Shown here: positions 50,168 through 60,301 of the stretch, in pieces
Numbering within the stretch: position 1 is the first letter of the stretch
How the letters are laid out: each line of letters starts with the position of its first letter
NCBI GenBank assembly: GCA_964017185.1
Contig: OZ024876.1
Location: 12,897,726-12,961,725, forward strand
Length of the DNA stretch: 64,000 bases
From: Rugalucina vietnamica
Taxonomy: Eukaryota > Mollusca > Bivalvia > Lucinida > Lucinidae
Direction of reading: 5' to 3'
The notes under the pieces: generated by a model
Seen by the model: the letters and a program-made list of their open reading frames with translations, nothing else
Databases searched by the model: none
Told to the model about the DNA's origin: nothing
Made by a program: the position numbers and the translations under genes

Positions 50168-51686
50168 CTAGAAAAAATTGGCTGCAAGCAAGGCTTTCAG
50201 TATACCCCCCGCAAAATTATCTGGAGCTGGCCAATAACTTCCTAAGTCAAACATGCAGAAAATTTGTCAAAGATATCTTTTCAGCATTATAATCCTTCAT
50301 GTACATCCTCAGTATGCCAGTCACATCTATAAGATATTAAAAGAATATATTGAAAGCTTGAGGTTGATTTCACTGTATGCACTATGATCATTGTTTATCA
50401 TGAGAAATGGTAAAAATTGGCTAAGTTAAATAAAAGCTGTAAATTTGTCAAAAATTAACTTTTCAGCATGAAAAATATTCATGCACATCTAAAATATATC
50501 TGGAACAAATCTACAAAGAATTTAAAAGAAACACTGAAAGCCCTAGGAGGAGTTGATTTCACAAAGTATGCACTACCAACCATTAGTATACAAACAATGG
50601 TCAAGAAATGGCTATGTTGAAAAATGATGTAAATTTGTCAAAAATCACTTTTTCAGTATTATAATTATTCATGCACATCTTCAATATGTATGGAACATGT
50701 CTGCAAAGTATTGAAAAGAAATACTGAAAGCCCTTGGAGGAGTTGATTTCACAAAGTATGCACTACCAACCATTATTGTATATAAGTAATGGTCAAAAAT
50801 GACTATGTTGAAAAATGCTGTAAATTTGTCAAAAATTATTTTTTCAGCATTATAATTCTTCATGCACATCTTCTATTCAGTATGTGTGGAACATGTCTGC
50901 AAAGTATTGAAAAGAAATACTGAAAGCCCTAGGCGGAGTTGATTTCACAAACTATGCACTACCAACCATTATTGAATATGGCAATCATCGAAAATTGGCT
51001 AAGTTCAAAATGCTGTAAATTTGTCAAAATTCATTTTTTCAGCATAATACTTCTTCATGCATATCTTCAATATCTCTGGCACATATCTGCAAAGTATCAA
51101 AAGAGAATATTGAAAGCTGTAGGAGGAGTTGATTTCACAAAGTATGCACTATTAAGTGTAGCACTATGGCAAACATTCTATGTATAGGTTTAAAAAGTCC
51201 CATAACTCTTGCAAAACTGACCCTTTGGCCCCTAAATTCATATCACACATGTGTTGTCTAATGGTGCAGGTGTGTTGAAAATTTGAAGAACATCAGGCAA
51301 AAACTACTTAAGTTATTCAGCAAAGATGTCAAAATGTTTTTTTGTTGTTTTTTTTTTAAACTTTATTTATTTTACTTCAGAAAGCTCATTGAACTTATAT
51401 ACGCGTTCTTGAAGGCACGGATGTTGGCGTTATGTGGTCCAACGTGGTGGAGGAAACCGGAGAACCCGGGGAAAACCACCGAACCTGGATGGGCGACCAA
51501 TACCCTGCCACATGCCTTGACCCGGATTCGAACCCGTATCGCAGTGGTGACAAGCGAGTGCGTTATCCACTACGCTATCCAGGCCTCCTGTTGAAAAAAA
51601 TGTTGACGGAATGACGGAATCACGGAATTACGGACAGGCTGAAAACAGTATACCCCCCTAAAACTTTGTTTTGCGGGGGGTATAAT
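50168..51686 (+). mobile_element. Hairpin-ended tandem-core element, family B, copy 2
   Basis: It starts CTAGAAAAAATTGGCTGCAA immediately after the family A hairpin. It holds TATACCCCCCGCAAAATT, about five core units, and a 3' segment with CATAACTCTTGCAAAACTGA. The ACGGAATGACGGAATCACGG tract and hairpin (51649-51684) close it. A SINE is nested before the tract. Copy 1 is at 23154-25174. Confidence 0.82.
51335..51600 (-). mobile_element. tRNA-derived SINE nested in family B copy 2
   Basis: The minus strand has an A box-like TAGCGTAGTGGATAACGCAC and a B box GGGTTCGAATCC, with a body ending in TTTTCCCCGGGTTCTCCGG. AAAATGTT is duplicated at both edges, and the uninterrupted sequence is present in family B copy 1. 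Confidence 0.8.
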
Positions 51687-51911
51687 AAAGAAACACAAAC
51701 ACAAACATCCGAAAAATCTACGTTTTAAATAAAAATATACTGCGAAATCTGTAATTCTTATAATGGAAATGTAATAATAGTGCGTGGATTCTAAAAAGCG
51801 CCCAAACCATGAAAATGCATTGTTTACGATAAAGCTCGTGACTGTGAGAAGACATGACAAATATGGTCAGTAATAGCATTTTGACAATGCATCATGTTTA
51901 TTCACCAAATC

Positions 51912-52107
51912 CACATTAATTTGCTGGTTCCCAGTTTTCCATTAATCAATATAAGAAATCCAGGTTACCAGTAAAACCCCCTCGGTTAGCCATTGGTTAA
52001 TATTGGACACACCTTCGAATACTGACCAATGACTGAGGGGGTTTTACTGGTTACCTGGTTTTCCAATATTTATTACTTGTAAGCCGAAAACCAGCAATTA
52101 ATGTAGA
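51912..52107. repeat. Imperfect 196-bp palindrome
   Basis: Arms of about 85 bases share ACATTAATT, CCAGTAAAACCCCCTC and CATTGGT blocks around a short loop. Probably a foldback-type miniature element. Confidence 0.7.
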
Positions 52108-52150
52108 TATGGTCAATTGTCTGAAAAATTTACAACTGTGAATGCCAGAA

Positions 52151-52499
52151 TAGGGCATGTCGGCAAGGTACTCTTCCGTGAAAAAAAATCAATATCGGTC
52201 ACCTTTCCCGCTATTATCTTCATTCGGTGGAGGTGGTAACCTCGGTCATTATCGCTATGCGTTTACTACTTTCAGACGCTAATAAAACCATAATTTGACC
52301 AAAATATTACGCATTCCTTACATTGGAATAAATTATATCCGGAAATCTAATAGAATATGCAATGCTTTGATGGAAAAATTTCATTTTGAGTCCATATTTT
52401 GCGCTCCAAATTTGGTATGGCATAGCGATAAACACCGAGTCATGTACCTCCGCCGAATGAACAAACTTACCTGTATGACGTCATCCCAACATGCCCTAT
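52151..52499. repeat. Candidate miniature element with short inverted ends
   Basis: ATAGGGCATGTCGG at the left and its near-exact inverse at the right (CCCAACATGCCCTAT). A TGACGTCA lies near the right end. No clear target duplication, so the call is tentative. Confidence 0.3.
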
Positions 52500-52559
52500 G
52501 GAGAGACGTATGAAATATAGCCCATTTGCATTTTACACCGTTAATGGTATACCATGGTT

Positions 52560-52800
52560 AAAGGGTGAGTCTGAAGGGTAAAGCCAGAATACCTATAAAT
52601 GAATACCTATAGATGACTGGGCTACCGTCACTAGGCATTGTAGATATCAACACTGGCATTTCAGCTGAAATGTCTGATGACTGTGTGTCCAAGTTCGCAT
52701 CTCTTGTGAGAGCCACTGGGACTATTTTCTTCCTGGCGCACCAACCTGTTGAAGTATTGTCAATTTGGCGTGTCACCACTCACCAGTAAACCATTGGCAA
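52560..52800 (+). repeat. Interspersed repeat H
   Basis: Shares GGGTAAAGCCAGAATACC with 40782-40802 and GAAGTATTGTCAATTTGG with 42067-42085. In the other locus the two words are separated by the family E element. Confidence 0.5.
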
Positions 52801-52919
52801 ACCGAAAGGTAACTCTATTTATTATGAAAAAAAAAATATAACTGCAACTGCATGATGATGTCTCCCGCGTCATCTCGACCCTATTGCGAGGGTATTTTTC
52901 GGGCACGAGTAAACCTACT

Positions 52920-53145
52920 TCGGTACGGTTATCGTTAAAAAACATAACCGGACCGGACCCGGCCAAATTTACGGAAAGTACCGAAGCCTCCGGACAGGGT
53001 CTGCGGAAGACGATCTTTCGGTACCGGAATGTGTAGCTCCGGGCCCGGTTCAAATAGGAAAACGTCTATTATAAAGTTCTTATCATATGGGGACTGAAAA
53101 TCATTTAATATTATGGTTAAAGCTTTGTTTAATTTAAAACTACGA
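52920..53145 (+). repeat. Repeat G, forward copy
   Basis: It matches 56375-56600 in inverse orientation (words GGCCAAATTTACGGAAAGTACC, AAAACATAACCGG and TTAAAGCTTTGTTTAA). Confidence 0.7.
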
Positions 53146-53217
53146 TGGTCAAATAAAAATTTTAAAAACAGAAAATCCTTTTTACGGCAACGGAACTGTT
53201 TGACAAAAATGTGCTAA

Positions 53218-54432
53218 TGTTACGTCTACACCGGGCCACGTTCTCACTACGTCCTTACTACGTCCTAAAAAAAATAAGGACGTAGTAAGGATGTGGTACG
53301 GTCTTGTAGGACGTGGTAGGAACGTAGTAAGAACGTAGCGAGGTCTTGATGGACGCGGAGGTCTTGGTCAAATTTTGAACATGCTCAAAAGAAACGTGGC
53401 GAGGACGGGGTGGAATTAGAACGCAGTAAGGACGTAGAAAGGACGTAGTAATGACGCGGTAAGGACGTAGTAGGAACTTGTAGGACGTGGAAAGAACGTA
53501 GCGCAAACGTAGTGCGGTCTTCGTGGACGCGATGCAAATTTGTTGCAGACCATCAAGACCTCGCAACGCTTCTACTACGTCCTCGCTACGTCCTCGCTAC
53601 GTCCATCAAGATCTCGACAAGACCATACCACGCCTCTTGTACGACCTTACCAAGTCCTAGAAGACTGCACTGCGTTCTTATCACGTCCTAGCGGTTCCTA
53701 ACACGTCCTTAGTAGGTTCTTATCACGTTCACACCAGGTTCGAACTACGTCCTCTACGTTTTATTAATTTTGTTTTAATTGTCCCGTACCCTCAAGCAAT
53801 TGCTTTCGTTTTTATTTAAATCATATCGAAATCGAAACATGAACAGAGAAGTACTCGTGCAACTTGCTCCCCTTCAAGAACATCATTCCTTACTGCACTT
53901 GTGCTATTTCACAGAAGGAGGAATAAAAGGACAAGATCTTGTTGGGTGCGACCTTGGCTATCAGCTAAAAGAAGTATGGGCATTACGACCGACTGCTAGC
54001 GGAGTTGAGGATAGAGGACCAGCAGTCGTTCTTCAATTTCATGCGAATGCCACCAGAAATGTTGTCCGCCCGTCATTTTCTTATTGCAATTTCAAGCTGT
54101 TTCGCAACTTATCTGACTCTTAATACACGACTGATTAATATATTTACAGTTAGAACGTGCTGGAAACGTAGTTCGCGCGTGGTATGAACTGCTTGGACGT
54201 AGTGGAAACGGTATGAACTTGGTAAGCGCGTATTGAGGACGTAGTGGAAACGTGAAGGACATAGTAAGGACGTGGTGCGGACGTAATAAGGACGTGGCGG
54301 GGACGTAGTATGGACGTAGTGGGAACTTAGAAATCCGAAATTGTTTCATTTTGACCCCGTCCTCGCCACGTTCTTGAATTTTTAGAACGTGGTAAGGACG
54401 CGGTGAGAACGTGGTCCAGTGTAGACGTAACA
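53218..54432. mobile_element. PIF/Harbinger-type element, copy 2 (1215 bp)
   Basis: Ends TGTTACGTCTACAC as inverted repeats, with a TAA duplication at 53215-53217 and 54433-54435. The interior has many GGACGTAGTAA-type subrepeats in both orientations. A short frame around 54005-54060 reads DQQSFFNFMRMPPEM, resembling the N-terminal helix of Harbinger transposases, so this looks like an internally deleted descendant of an autonomous element. It shows the empty site of the insertion in copy 1. Confidence 0.83.
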
Positions 54433-54932
54433 TAAAGCATTACAGAAACTAAGATCATTTCTTAAGGTTCGGACTGGTATCTGGCCAATCTTTAGTAGCT
54501 TGCATGATCTAAAAAACAATCCCTAGTCATCTTTTGGGTGTGAAAATAAGCCTACGATTTTGTCAAATATGCTCATATAAAGGATAGTGCAGTATATATT
54601 CCCAATTTTGGTGGAAAGAGTTTACCGATCACGCGATCATTCTTGCAGTCCCGTTGAAGCATCAAATTATTTTAGAATTCTTACTACGATTCTTATGATG
54701 TTACCATCTAGTTAGACTCTGCAACCTCTGCTGATGTATTTGTATGGCTTTGCCAAATGTCTTGTTTGTTTTGTTTTGTTTTGTTTTGTTTTGTTTTCGC
54801 CGGGGATATACAAGTAGCATCAGGGATTGAATTTACGGGGTTGCCCATGCCAAAGCTTATTCAGCGTCTACTTTTGAAACTATTGAAAGTTGGTATCATA
54901 ACAGTATGTTCTGGGAGCTCATTCCAATTACG

Positions 54933-54934
<2 letters not shown>

Positions 54935-54975
<41 letters not shown>
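54935..54975 (+). repeat. Poly(T) run of about 41
   Basis: Uninterrupted T run. Confidence 0.9.
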
Positions 54976-54977
<2 letters not shown>

Positions 54978-55705
54978 ATAATTTATTTTATTAGACGTTT
55001 GAATTCACGATAAAAAAATAACGGTACATCTCTGCCATATCACGTCCTTCTGGTTTATTTAATTATTAATATTCGTACAATTCTAGATTCTTGCATTCTT
55101 TCTACATGTGTGTCGGTGGGGGGGGGGGTTAGCGTATACATGCAGAATGTTTCTAATGCGGCTCATTATCTTGGGTATCTGTTTGTTCTTTGGTCTCGTG
55201 ATTGATTCGGGACCGCGTCATACGTAAACCATGCAAAGAAGCACTATTCAGAAGCTCATCATGGAAACATTTTATGGAAAGTCCCGAGTAAATACGATGA
55301 AGTTTCCGTCATAAATAGCTTGCTATGGTATCGAGGATCGTAGCTTTCTACGGTGTCGAGGATAGTGAGCGAGTTCATCATAAGTGAATTATTATAGTGT
55401 AATGAAGATACAAGAAAAGAGGTAAATGTCTGTTCATGTAACAGAGACTGCTCTACACTAAAAGAATATGTTTTCCCTTTCTGCATGCATACAACTTTTA
55501 ATACAGAGTTCAGCATTTTGCACATTGTCGTGGCATGGATAAATTGGGTCTTAAATGCATGAGGTTCTTCTTTTTGTTCCCTTGCATTTTTTGCATTTTC
55601 GCATTTTTAATTAAAGCAACTTCGCACTTTCATTACGAAAACTTGCCCATGCAATTAAGTTATAAATAGAGGTAGTTTGAACCATAAAAATTGAAAATTT
55701 CATTG

Positions 55706-55710
<5 letters not shown>

Positions 55711-55769
<59 letters not shown>
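55711..55769 (+). repeat. (GA)n microsatellite
   Basis: About 29 uninterrupted dinucleotides. Confidence 0.95.
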
Positions 55770-55772
<3 letters not shown>

Positions 55773-55994
55773 AATTAAGAAGATTACGCATACGATCCGC
55801 ATAAATAAATATACATCGTGACATCAGAATTCAGGAAAACATTTTCATGAAAAGAATACACCCAATTTTGCATTGTAGAACTGGGATGTGAATGGGTTAT
55901 CATGACAATTTTCTTAATATTCATCCAAAACGTAGCCCGGGTTGTTGGTACTCGTTAGAACAACGAGGCGGTTCTTAGATGTACCCACAATCAA

Positions 55995-56239
55995 TGAGCA
56001 AAGGCGGCCCCCGTGGCCGAGTGGTTAAGGTCGCTGACTTCAGTGCTCTTAATCATTCGATCATCTCACCGCTGTGGGTTCGCGCCTCGCTCGGGGCACG
56101 AGTCACATGTGGGACAAGCCAAGTTCTGCTTGTGGGTGTGTCAGGTGGTTTTTCCCCGGGTACTCCGGTTTTCGCCCCACCTACCGATTGAATCGTCTCG
56201 ATATGAGTGAAAAAGCTTGAAAAGGACGTAAAACTGAAT

Positions 56240-56240
<1 letters not shown>
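55995..56240 (+). mobile_element. tRNA-derived SINE with poly(A) tail
   Basis: The head has a tRNA-Ser/Leu-like A box (GTGGCCGAGTGGTTAAGG) and B box-like GTGGGTTCGCGCC. The body shares GTCACATGTGGGACAAGCC and GTGTCAGGTGG with the SINE at 26100-26342. An A run of about 39 follows. Confidence 0.82.

Positions 56241-56320
<80 letters not shown>
56241..56320. repeat. Head-to-head poly(A)/poly(T) junction
   Basis: A39 is followed by CA and then T39. The A run is the tail of the preceding SINE; the T run would be the tail of a minus-strand retroelement or an assembly fault. Confidence 0.8.
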
Positions 56321-56374
56321 CAATGAAAAATAGGTTTTGCCACTGTGAATTTTAGTGAATTCAAATGTCTAACC

Positions 56375-56600
56375 TTATTAATTAACCTTAAACAAAGCTT
56401 TAACCATAATATTTAATGATTTTCAGTCCCCATAAGAACTTTATAATAGCCGTTTTCCTATTTGAACCGGTCCCGGAGCTACATTCCGGTACCGAAAAAT
56501 CGTCATTTTCCGATAAATTCCGTAGACCCTGTCCGGAAGCTTCGGTACTTTCCGTAAATTTGGCCGGGTCCGGCCCGGTTATGTTTTTTAATGGATAATA
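56375..56600 (-). repeat. Repeat G, inverted copy
   Basis: Inverse of 52920-53145. The two copies face each other across Harbinger-type copy 2 and the SINE. Confidence 0.7.
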
Positions 56601-56880
56601 TTTCGGTACCATAATGCATTTGTTCATTTAATGAACCCAGCAACTGCTGAAGAGACAAAATATGTTTGTGAGTTTATAACAATGTCTCTTGTCTTAAGAT
56701 AACTTGGAATGCTAACTGTTATGTCATATTATCTCGCCATATTCATTCAACATCCCTCATCGCACTCATGTACACGTATATTGTTGACCATTGTTGTATG
56801 TTATAAACATGTATTGGAGGACACCGACTGTTATGGAAGTTATCTGAATAAATCTTGTATCTTGTATCTAGTATCGGTAC
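56600..56880 (+). repeat. Possible retroelement 3' tail with TTGTATC repeats
   Basis: The stretch ends GAATAAATCTTGTATCTTGTATCTAGTATC, resembling the short tandem tails of some non-LTR retroelements. No coding part is attached. Confidence 0.35.
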
Positions 56881-56934
56881 CAGGTCGTTTTGGGTTCCAT
56901 TCATCTATCTTACACCCGTACAGTTATGCAGTAC

Positions 56935-57015
56935 TTTCAGGGACCGGGACAACTTACCAAAACGTCCCAAGGTAGCGTTGGTCCCATAATATGTTACATT
57001 TCTCTAGTATTTAGC
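56935..57015 (+). repeat. 80-bp direct repeat, copy 1
   Basis: Matches 59829-59911: TTTCAGGGACCGG, AACGTCCCA, TAGCGTTGGTCC and a 23-base block ending GTATTTAGC. The pair brackets the TatD-like fragment. Confidence 0.75.
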
Positions 57016-58481
57016 TAGACGGAATATTTCAATCGGTATTCCGTTAAACCTCTCCATACCTGAATCTGCCATGAACTCCAAACGATTCCGGGACAGGTGC
57101 GTCTAAAGTGCGAAAAGGATGATTAAAATACGAAAAGGACTTTTGGTACTGCTGATTATCCGTGTTTGATTAATTTTCCAGTGAAAATGTAAAAATAAAG
57201 TATTAGAAAATTATGCATAGATGTATTCCAGGGGAAAATGTTTATTTGGGGGTAATAAATCTAAGCCTCGTGACCATAATGAGATTGATGAGATTGTATC
57301 TTCGGCGTTTCCAATACAGAGAAATACAAACAGACTGGATTGATGATTCACAGAGTGTAAATTCGTATATTGACTTAATGGTAGCCTTCTGCTACACGTG
57401 GCCCATCAATTCAAAAGATTACAAAACAGTATGGCGCCTGTTCTGCACCTTTGATTTTGGTTAATTTCAAAAGCCAAGGATTTCTCATAACAGAGCTCCT
57501 AGTCCTTGTGTGCATGTATGCATATAAAATTTAAGCGATGAAACCAATGCGTAGAAAAAAATACCAAATTGTTCAGCTATACCGAGTAGAGATGGCACAC
57601 AGTGATCTAATGTTGTATAAAACTGAGAAAATAATCATGTCCTTTCGCATTTACATTTATTATAAGTGTACTGTTTATACAGCAACCACAACTTAGACAA
57701 CAAAGCGACATTCTGCACGATAACTTGTTTTCTCGTAACAAATGACATACATGAGTAAAACGTAACGTGCAGGAGAATACATAAAAATGAGACTATCGGA
57801 TTGTTTGCTTACTCGTTTCGTTTTTTTTTCTTTCTCACATCTAAAACTTGCTTGCAGAAAATCAGGAAAGCTTTGGCTAAAACCAAAGTACAGCTGAATG
57901 AATTATCTATGATTACGAAAACACATGTATTATATTGTCTGTGATTTATGAATGAATTATTTGAAAAATCTGTGATTCGTAATTTCTTATTTTAAATCTT
58001 TGTGATTTGTGACCAGACCCCACTTCTGACCCCCACCCCCTCCCCCACCCCAGTCCCTCCTCTTCAAAAGTATCGGTAACGCAAATCTGCTGAGCGCGTT
58101 CAGCAAGCTACATGTATATGGTCTGGCCGCTGAGATAAACACGCAACGATCTTAATAGGGAACTGTTCGCTGGTCTAAATAGCGACGAGCTAGTGTCATG
58201 GCACCGTGATCATGCTACGCTTATGCAAAACTAGAACATATATCTATCGATGTCTGATTTATTCTTGCAAATCATTGTTTATTTGATCAGAATACTTATA
58301 TGCATCACATTTTCACACATTTTAAGGTAAAAATCAACATCGGATAAACTTATAGACCATATTAAATACTGGCTTCAATCTAAGATAAAATAGTTTGCCA
58401 CAAATTTATTTTCTTCGTCTGCTGTCAGAACATAAAATTATAGAAGTTAATTAACGGGGCACTCGTCGGTTTTCACAGTTT
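57016..58481. other. Stretch without recognised gene
   Basis: An 83-codon frame at 57213-57464 is not recognised and has no supporting motif. The rest is AT-rich with no repeat matched in this window. Confidence 0.45.
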
Positions 58482-59198
58482 TTAGAGGAATTGCTTTTGG
58501 GTATCGAATTTTTCCTCCTTACATGTGGCTTGGTTATGGTAAGTAGAGCACTTACATGTAGTGGTGCGGTTGTACCCAATTTCGCCAATCCCAACGGCTT
58601 GGGGATACGCTTCCAGTTTTGCACGTAATTTAGAAAACTCGGCAAATGCTCTATTTTTAGCAAGCACATGTGGATGAATTCCAAGCGTGGATCTCAGTTT
58701 TGGTTCATCAGCCATCTGCTTGTTAATCATGGACCATTTACCGGGGTACGCATAATTTGCAATTCCAAATTTAGGACTAACCGCGTTAGTCATCGAGCTT
58801 TCAAGATCCGATAATGTAGTGGTCGATCGAAAGGAGAAAATATCCAGATGGAAATGGGAATCTATGATTCCCACTTTCATTCTAGAATGTCCTTTCGGAG
58901 GATTGGAACCATTAGGAAGGACATACCAACAAACAGATTTAAAAGCTATCTGGGCAGCTGAATTTAGATGGGTCACTAATTTGACAATGACCGTGAAGTT
59001 GGAGAGCACGATCAGTCTCCTTGGTGGAATTTCCTTATAGCCTTCGGTAGTCAGAGGTTCCAATCCGAATCTCCTATCGAATTCTCTGAAGAAGAACAGT
59101 TCCTCTGCAGAGAAGGTGAAGGAACTGGGGTACAATATCTTGTCGACCTCAGCAGATTGTTGAGAGTCCTCAGGCACAGCTCTTCCGTCAAAAACCAA
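58482..59198 (-). pseudogene. TatD-like metal-dependent hydrolase, N-terminal fragment
   Basis: TatD proteins are metal-dependent hydrolases/deoxyribonucleases. An ATG at 58880 begins MKVGIIDSHFHLD, the TatD signature with the first two metal-binding histidines. RSTLGIHPHVLAK and VGIGEIG (the metal-binding glutamate) follow, then KEEKFDTQKQFL, where the family has its QxxxF helix. The frame stops there, less than halfway through a usual domain of 250 or more residues. About 106 residues of open frame lie upstream of the ATG and are not recognised. No splice donor is obvious at the end, so I favour a broken copy, though an exon of a larger gene is possible. A 99-bp hairpin lies about 135 bases upstream. 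Confidence 0.6.
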
Positions 59199-59332
59199 AA
59201 CACCCCGTTCATGGCCTGTATCAAAGGACCACCATCAAGGTGCAGATGCATGGCGTGAAACCGACCGAATTCACTCCCACGTCCTTCACTAATCTGGCAG
59301 TCGACACAGGTAGTAGCTGGGTCCACATGGTC

Positions 59333-59431
59333 CTTTTATTTACAGATTAATAATGGGCTTCCAGTGTAGACAGTGGCAAAACCTATTGCCACTCTGCACA
59401 CTAGAAGCCCATTTTTAATGTGTAAATAAAA
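59333..59431. repeat. Hairpin, 99 bp, arms of about 47
   Basis: CTTTTATTTACA, AATGGGCTTC and AGTGTAGACAGTGGCAA recur inverted with a four-base loop (AACC/TA region) and few mismatches. Likely a miniature foldback element. Confidence 0.82.
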
Positions 59432-59440
59432 GTTAATTAA

Positions 59441-59497
59441 ATGGTAAACATGGATAAGTGTCGAGAAACCCCGTCTCGGGACGTGTCCATGTTTACC
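59441..59497. repeat. Short hairpin
   Basis: TGGTAAACATGGA and its exact inverse TCCATGTTTACCA enclose a second inverted pair (CGAGA/TCTCG). It lies 10 bases from the larger hairpin. Confidence 0.6.
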
Positions 59498-59828
59498 AAA
59501 TGTCCATGTTGTACAAAATTCGGACCGCACGGGGCTCTTGGAAGGCATAAACCGATGTCATGTTGTTACCCCTGTCACTTAGACTCATTCCGCCTTTGTG
59601 ACAGATTGTATAGCATATTTTGCTCATATATGTGCGACTGTATACTTGACTGCAGTCACTGTATAAACATGCAAATGGTATGCGGTTGTACATATATGTT
59701 TAATATATACAATTGCGCGGAATGCATCATTGGTAGAGCATGCCCATTATTAATGTTAGATGTTAGAATTTCCAAATTTTAGAATTCCATAACGCGGATT
59801 CGAATTACGCTGCCACCAAGTGTAGTAT

Positions 59829-59911
59829 TTTCAGGGACCGGTGGACTACTTAACAAAACGTCCCATGCTAGCGTTGGTCCTATAATATATCACATTTCTC
59901 TAGTATTTAGC
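59829..59911 (+). repeat. 80-bp direct repeat, copy 2
   Basis: Partner of 56935-57015, same orientation, about 2.9 kb apart. Confidence 0.75.
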
Positions 59912-60301
59912 AACCACACCACTTCAAAGCAAGCTCTTCACATGTCTCCTTCTAACATCGCTCACCAACCGTTATCAACTCAGGCACATGAGAAGTCTGT
60001 GCAGTTCTCGCGCCAATTGTTGTTGTTGTATCGTAGAGCTCCGCCGCTGACTTTTCGGCGCACCCGGATAAACCGGTAAAATTGTTTGGGCGAGTAAGAA
60101 TAAAAGTTTTTTACTAAAACTAAGTTTGAGTGTAACTATACAGTTTTGTGAACTCCTTCACCAGTGTCAATCTTTCACTACTATAGTGTATTTTTCTGTG
60201 TATATACAGTGTCACAAGCACAAATAAGTGAAAATAAAGTTTTAAAATTTTAAAAGAACCCTTCACCAATGCACTCTCCTGATAGCTGTTTAGAATCGAC
60301 G

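Larger units (their letters stand above)
54436..55990. other. Intergenic stretch with simple repeats
   Basis: Apart from a (TTTTG)n run near 54761-54796, a T41 run, a (GA)n run and two arm fragments of the 39290 hairpin family near 55625-55660 and 55935-55998, I see no gene or matched repeat. Confidence 0.5.

Noticed and set aside
50136-50171. Canonical Helitron 3' end (hairpin followed by CTAG)
   Set aside because: CTAG here belongs to the 5' end of the following family B element, as the other family B copy also starts with it; the other families have no CTRR end. A Helentron-like plan fits better.
28592-51686. CRISPR-like arrays
   Set aside because: The arrays have no unique spacers of even length; units are 146-182 bases and repeat throughout. 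The genome is animal.
20330-56240. Functional tRNA genes at the A box/B box sites
   Set aside because: Each lies in a longer body with a SINE-type tail or lacks a clean cloverleaf by eye; several share the same SINE body.
57213-57464. 83-codon frame starting MHRCIPG
   Set aside because: No motif, no neighbouring exon, and no similarity I can recall; left as unassigned.
56935-59911. LTR pair around the TatD-like fragment
   Set aside because: The repeats are only about 80 bases, lack TG...CA ends, and no primer site or purine tract adjoins them.
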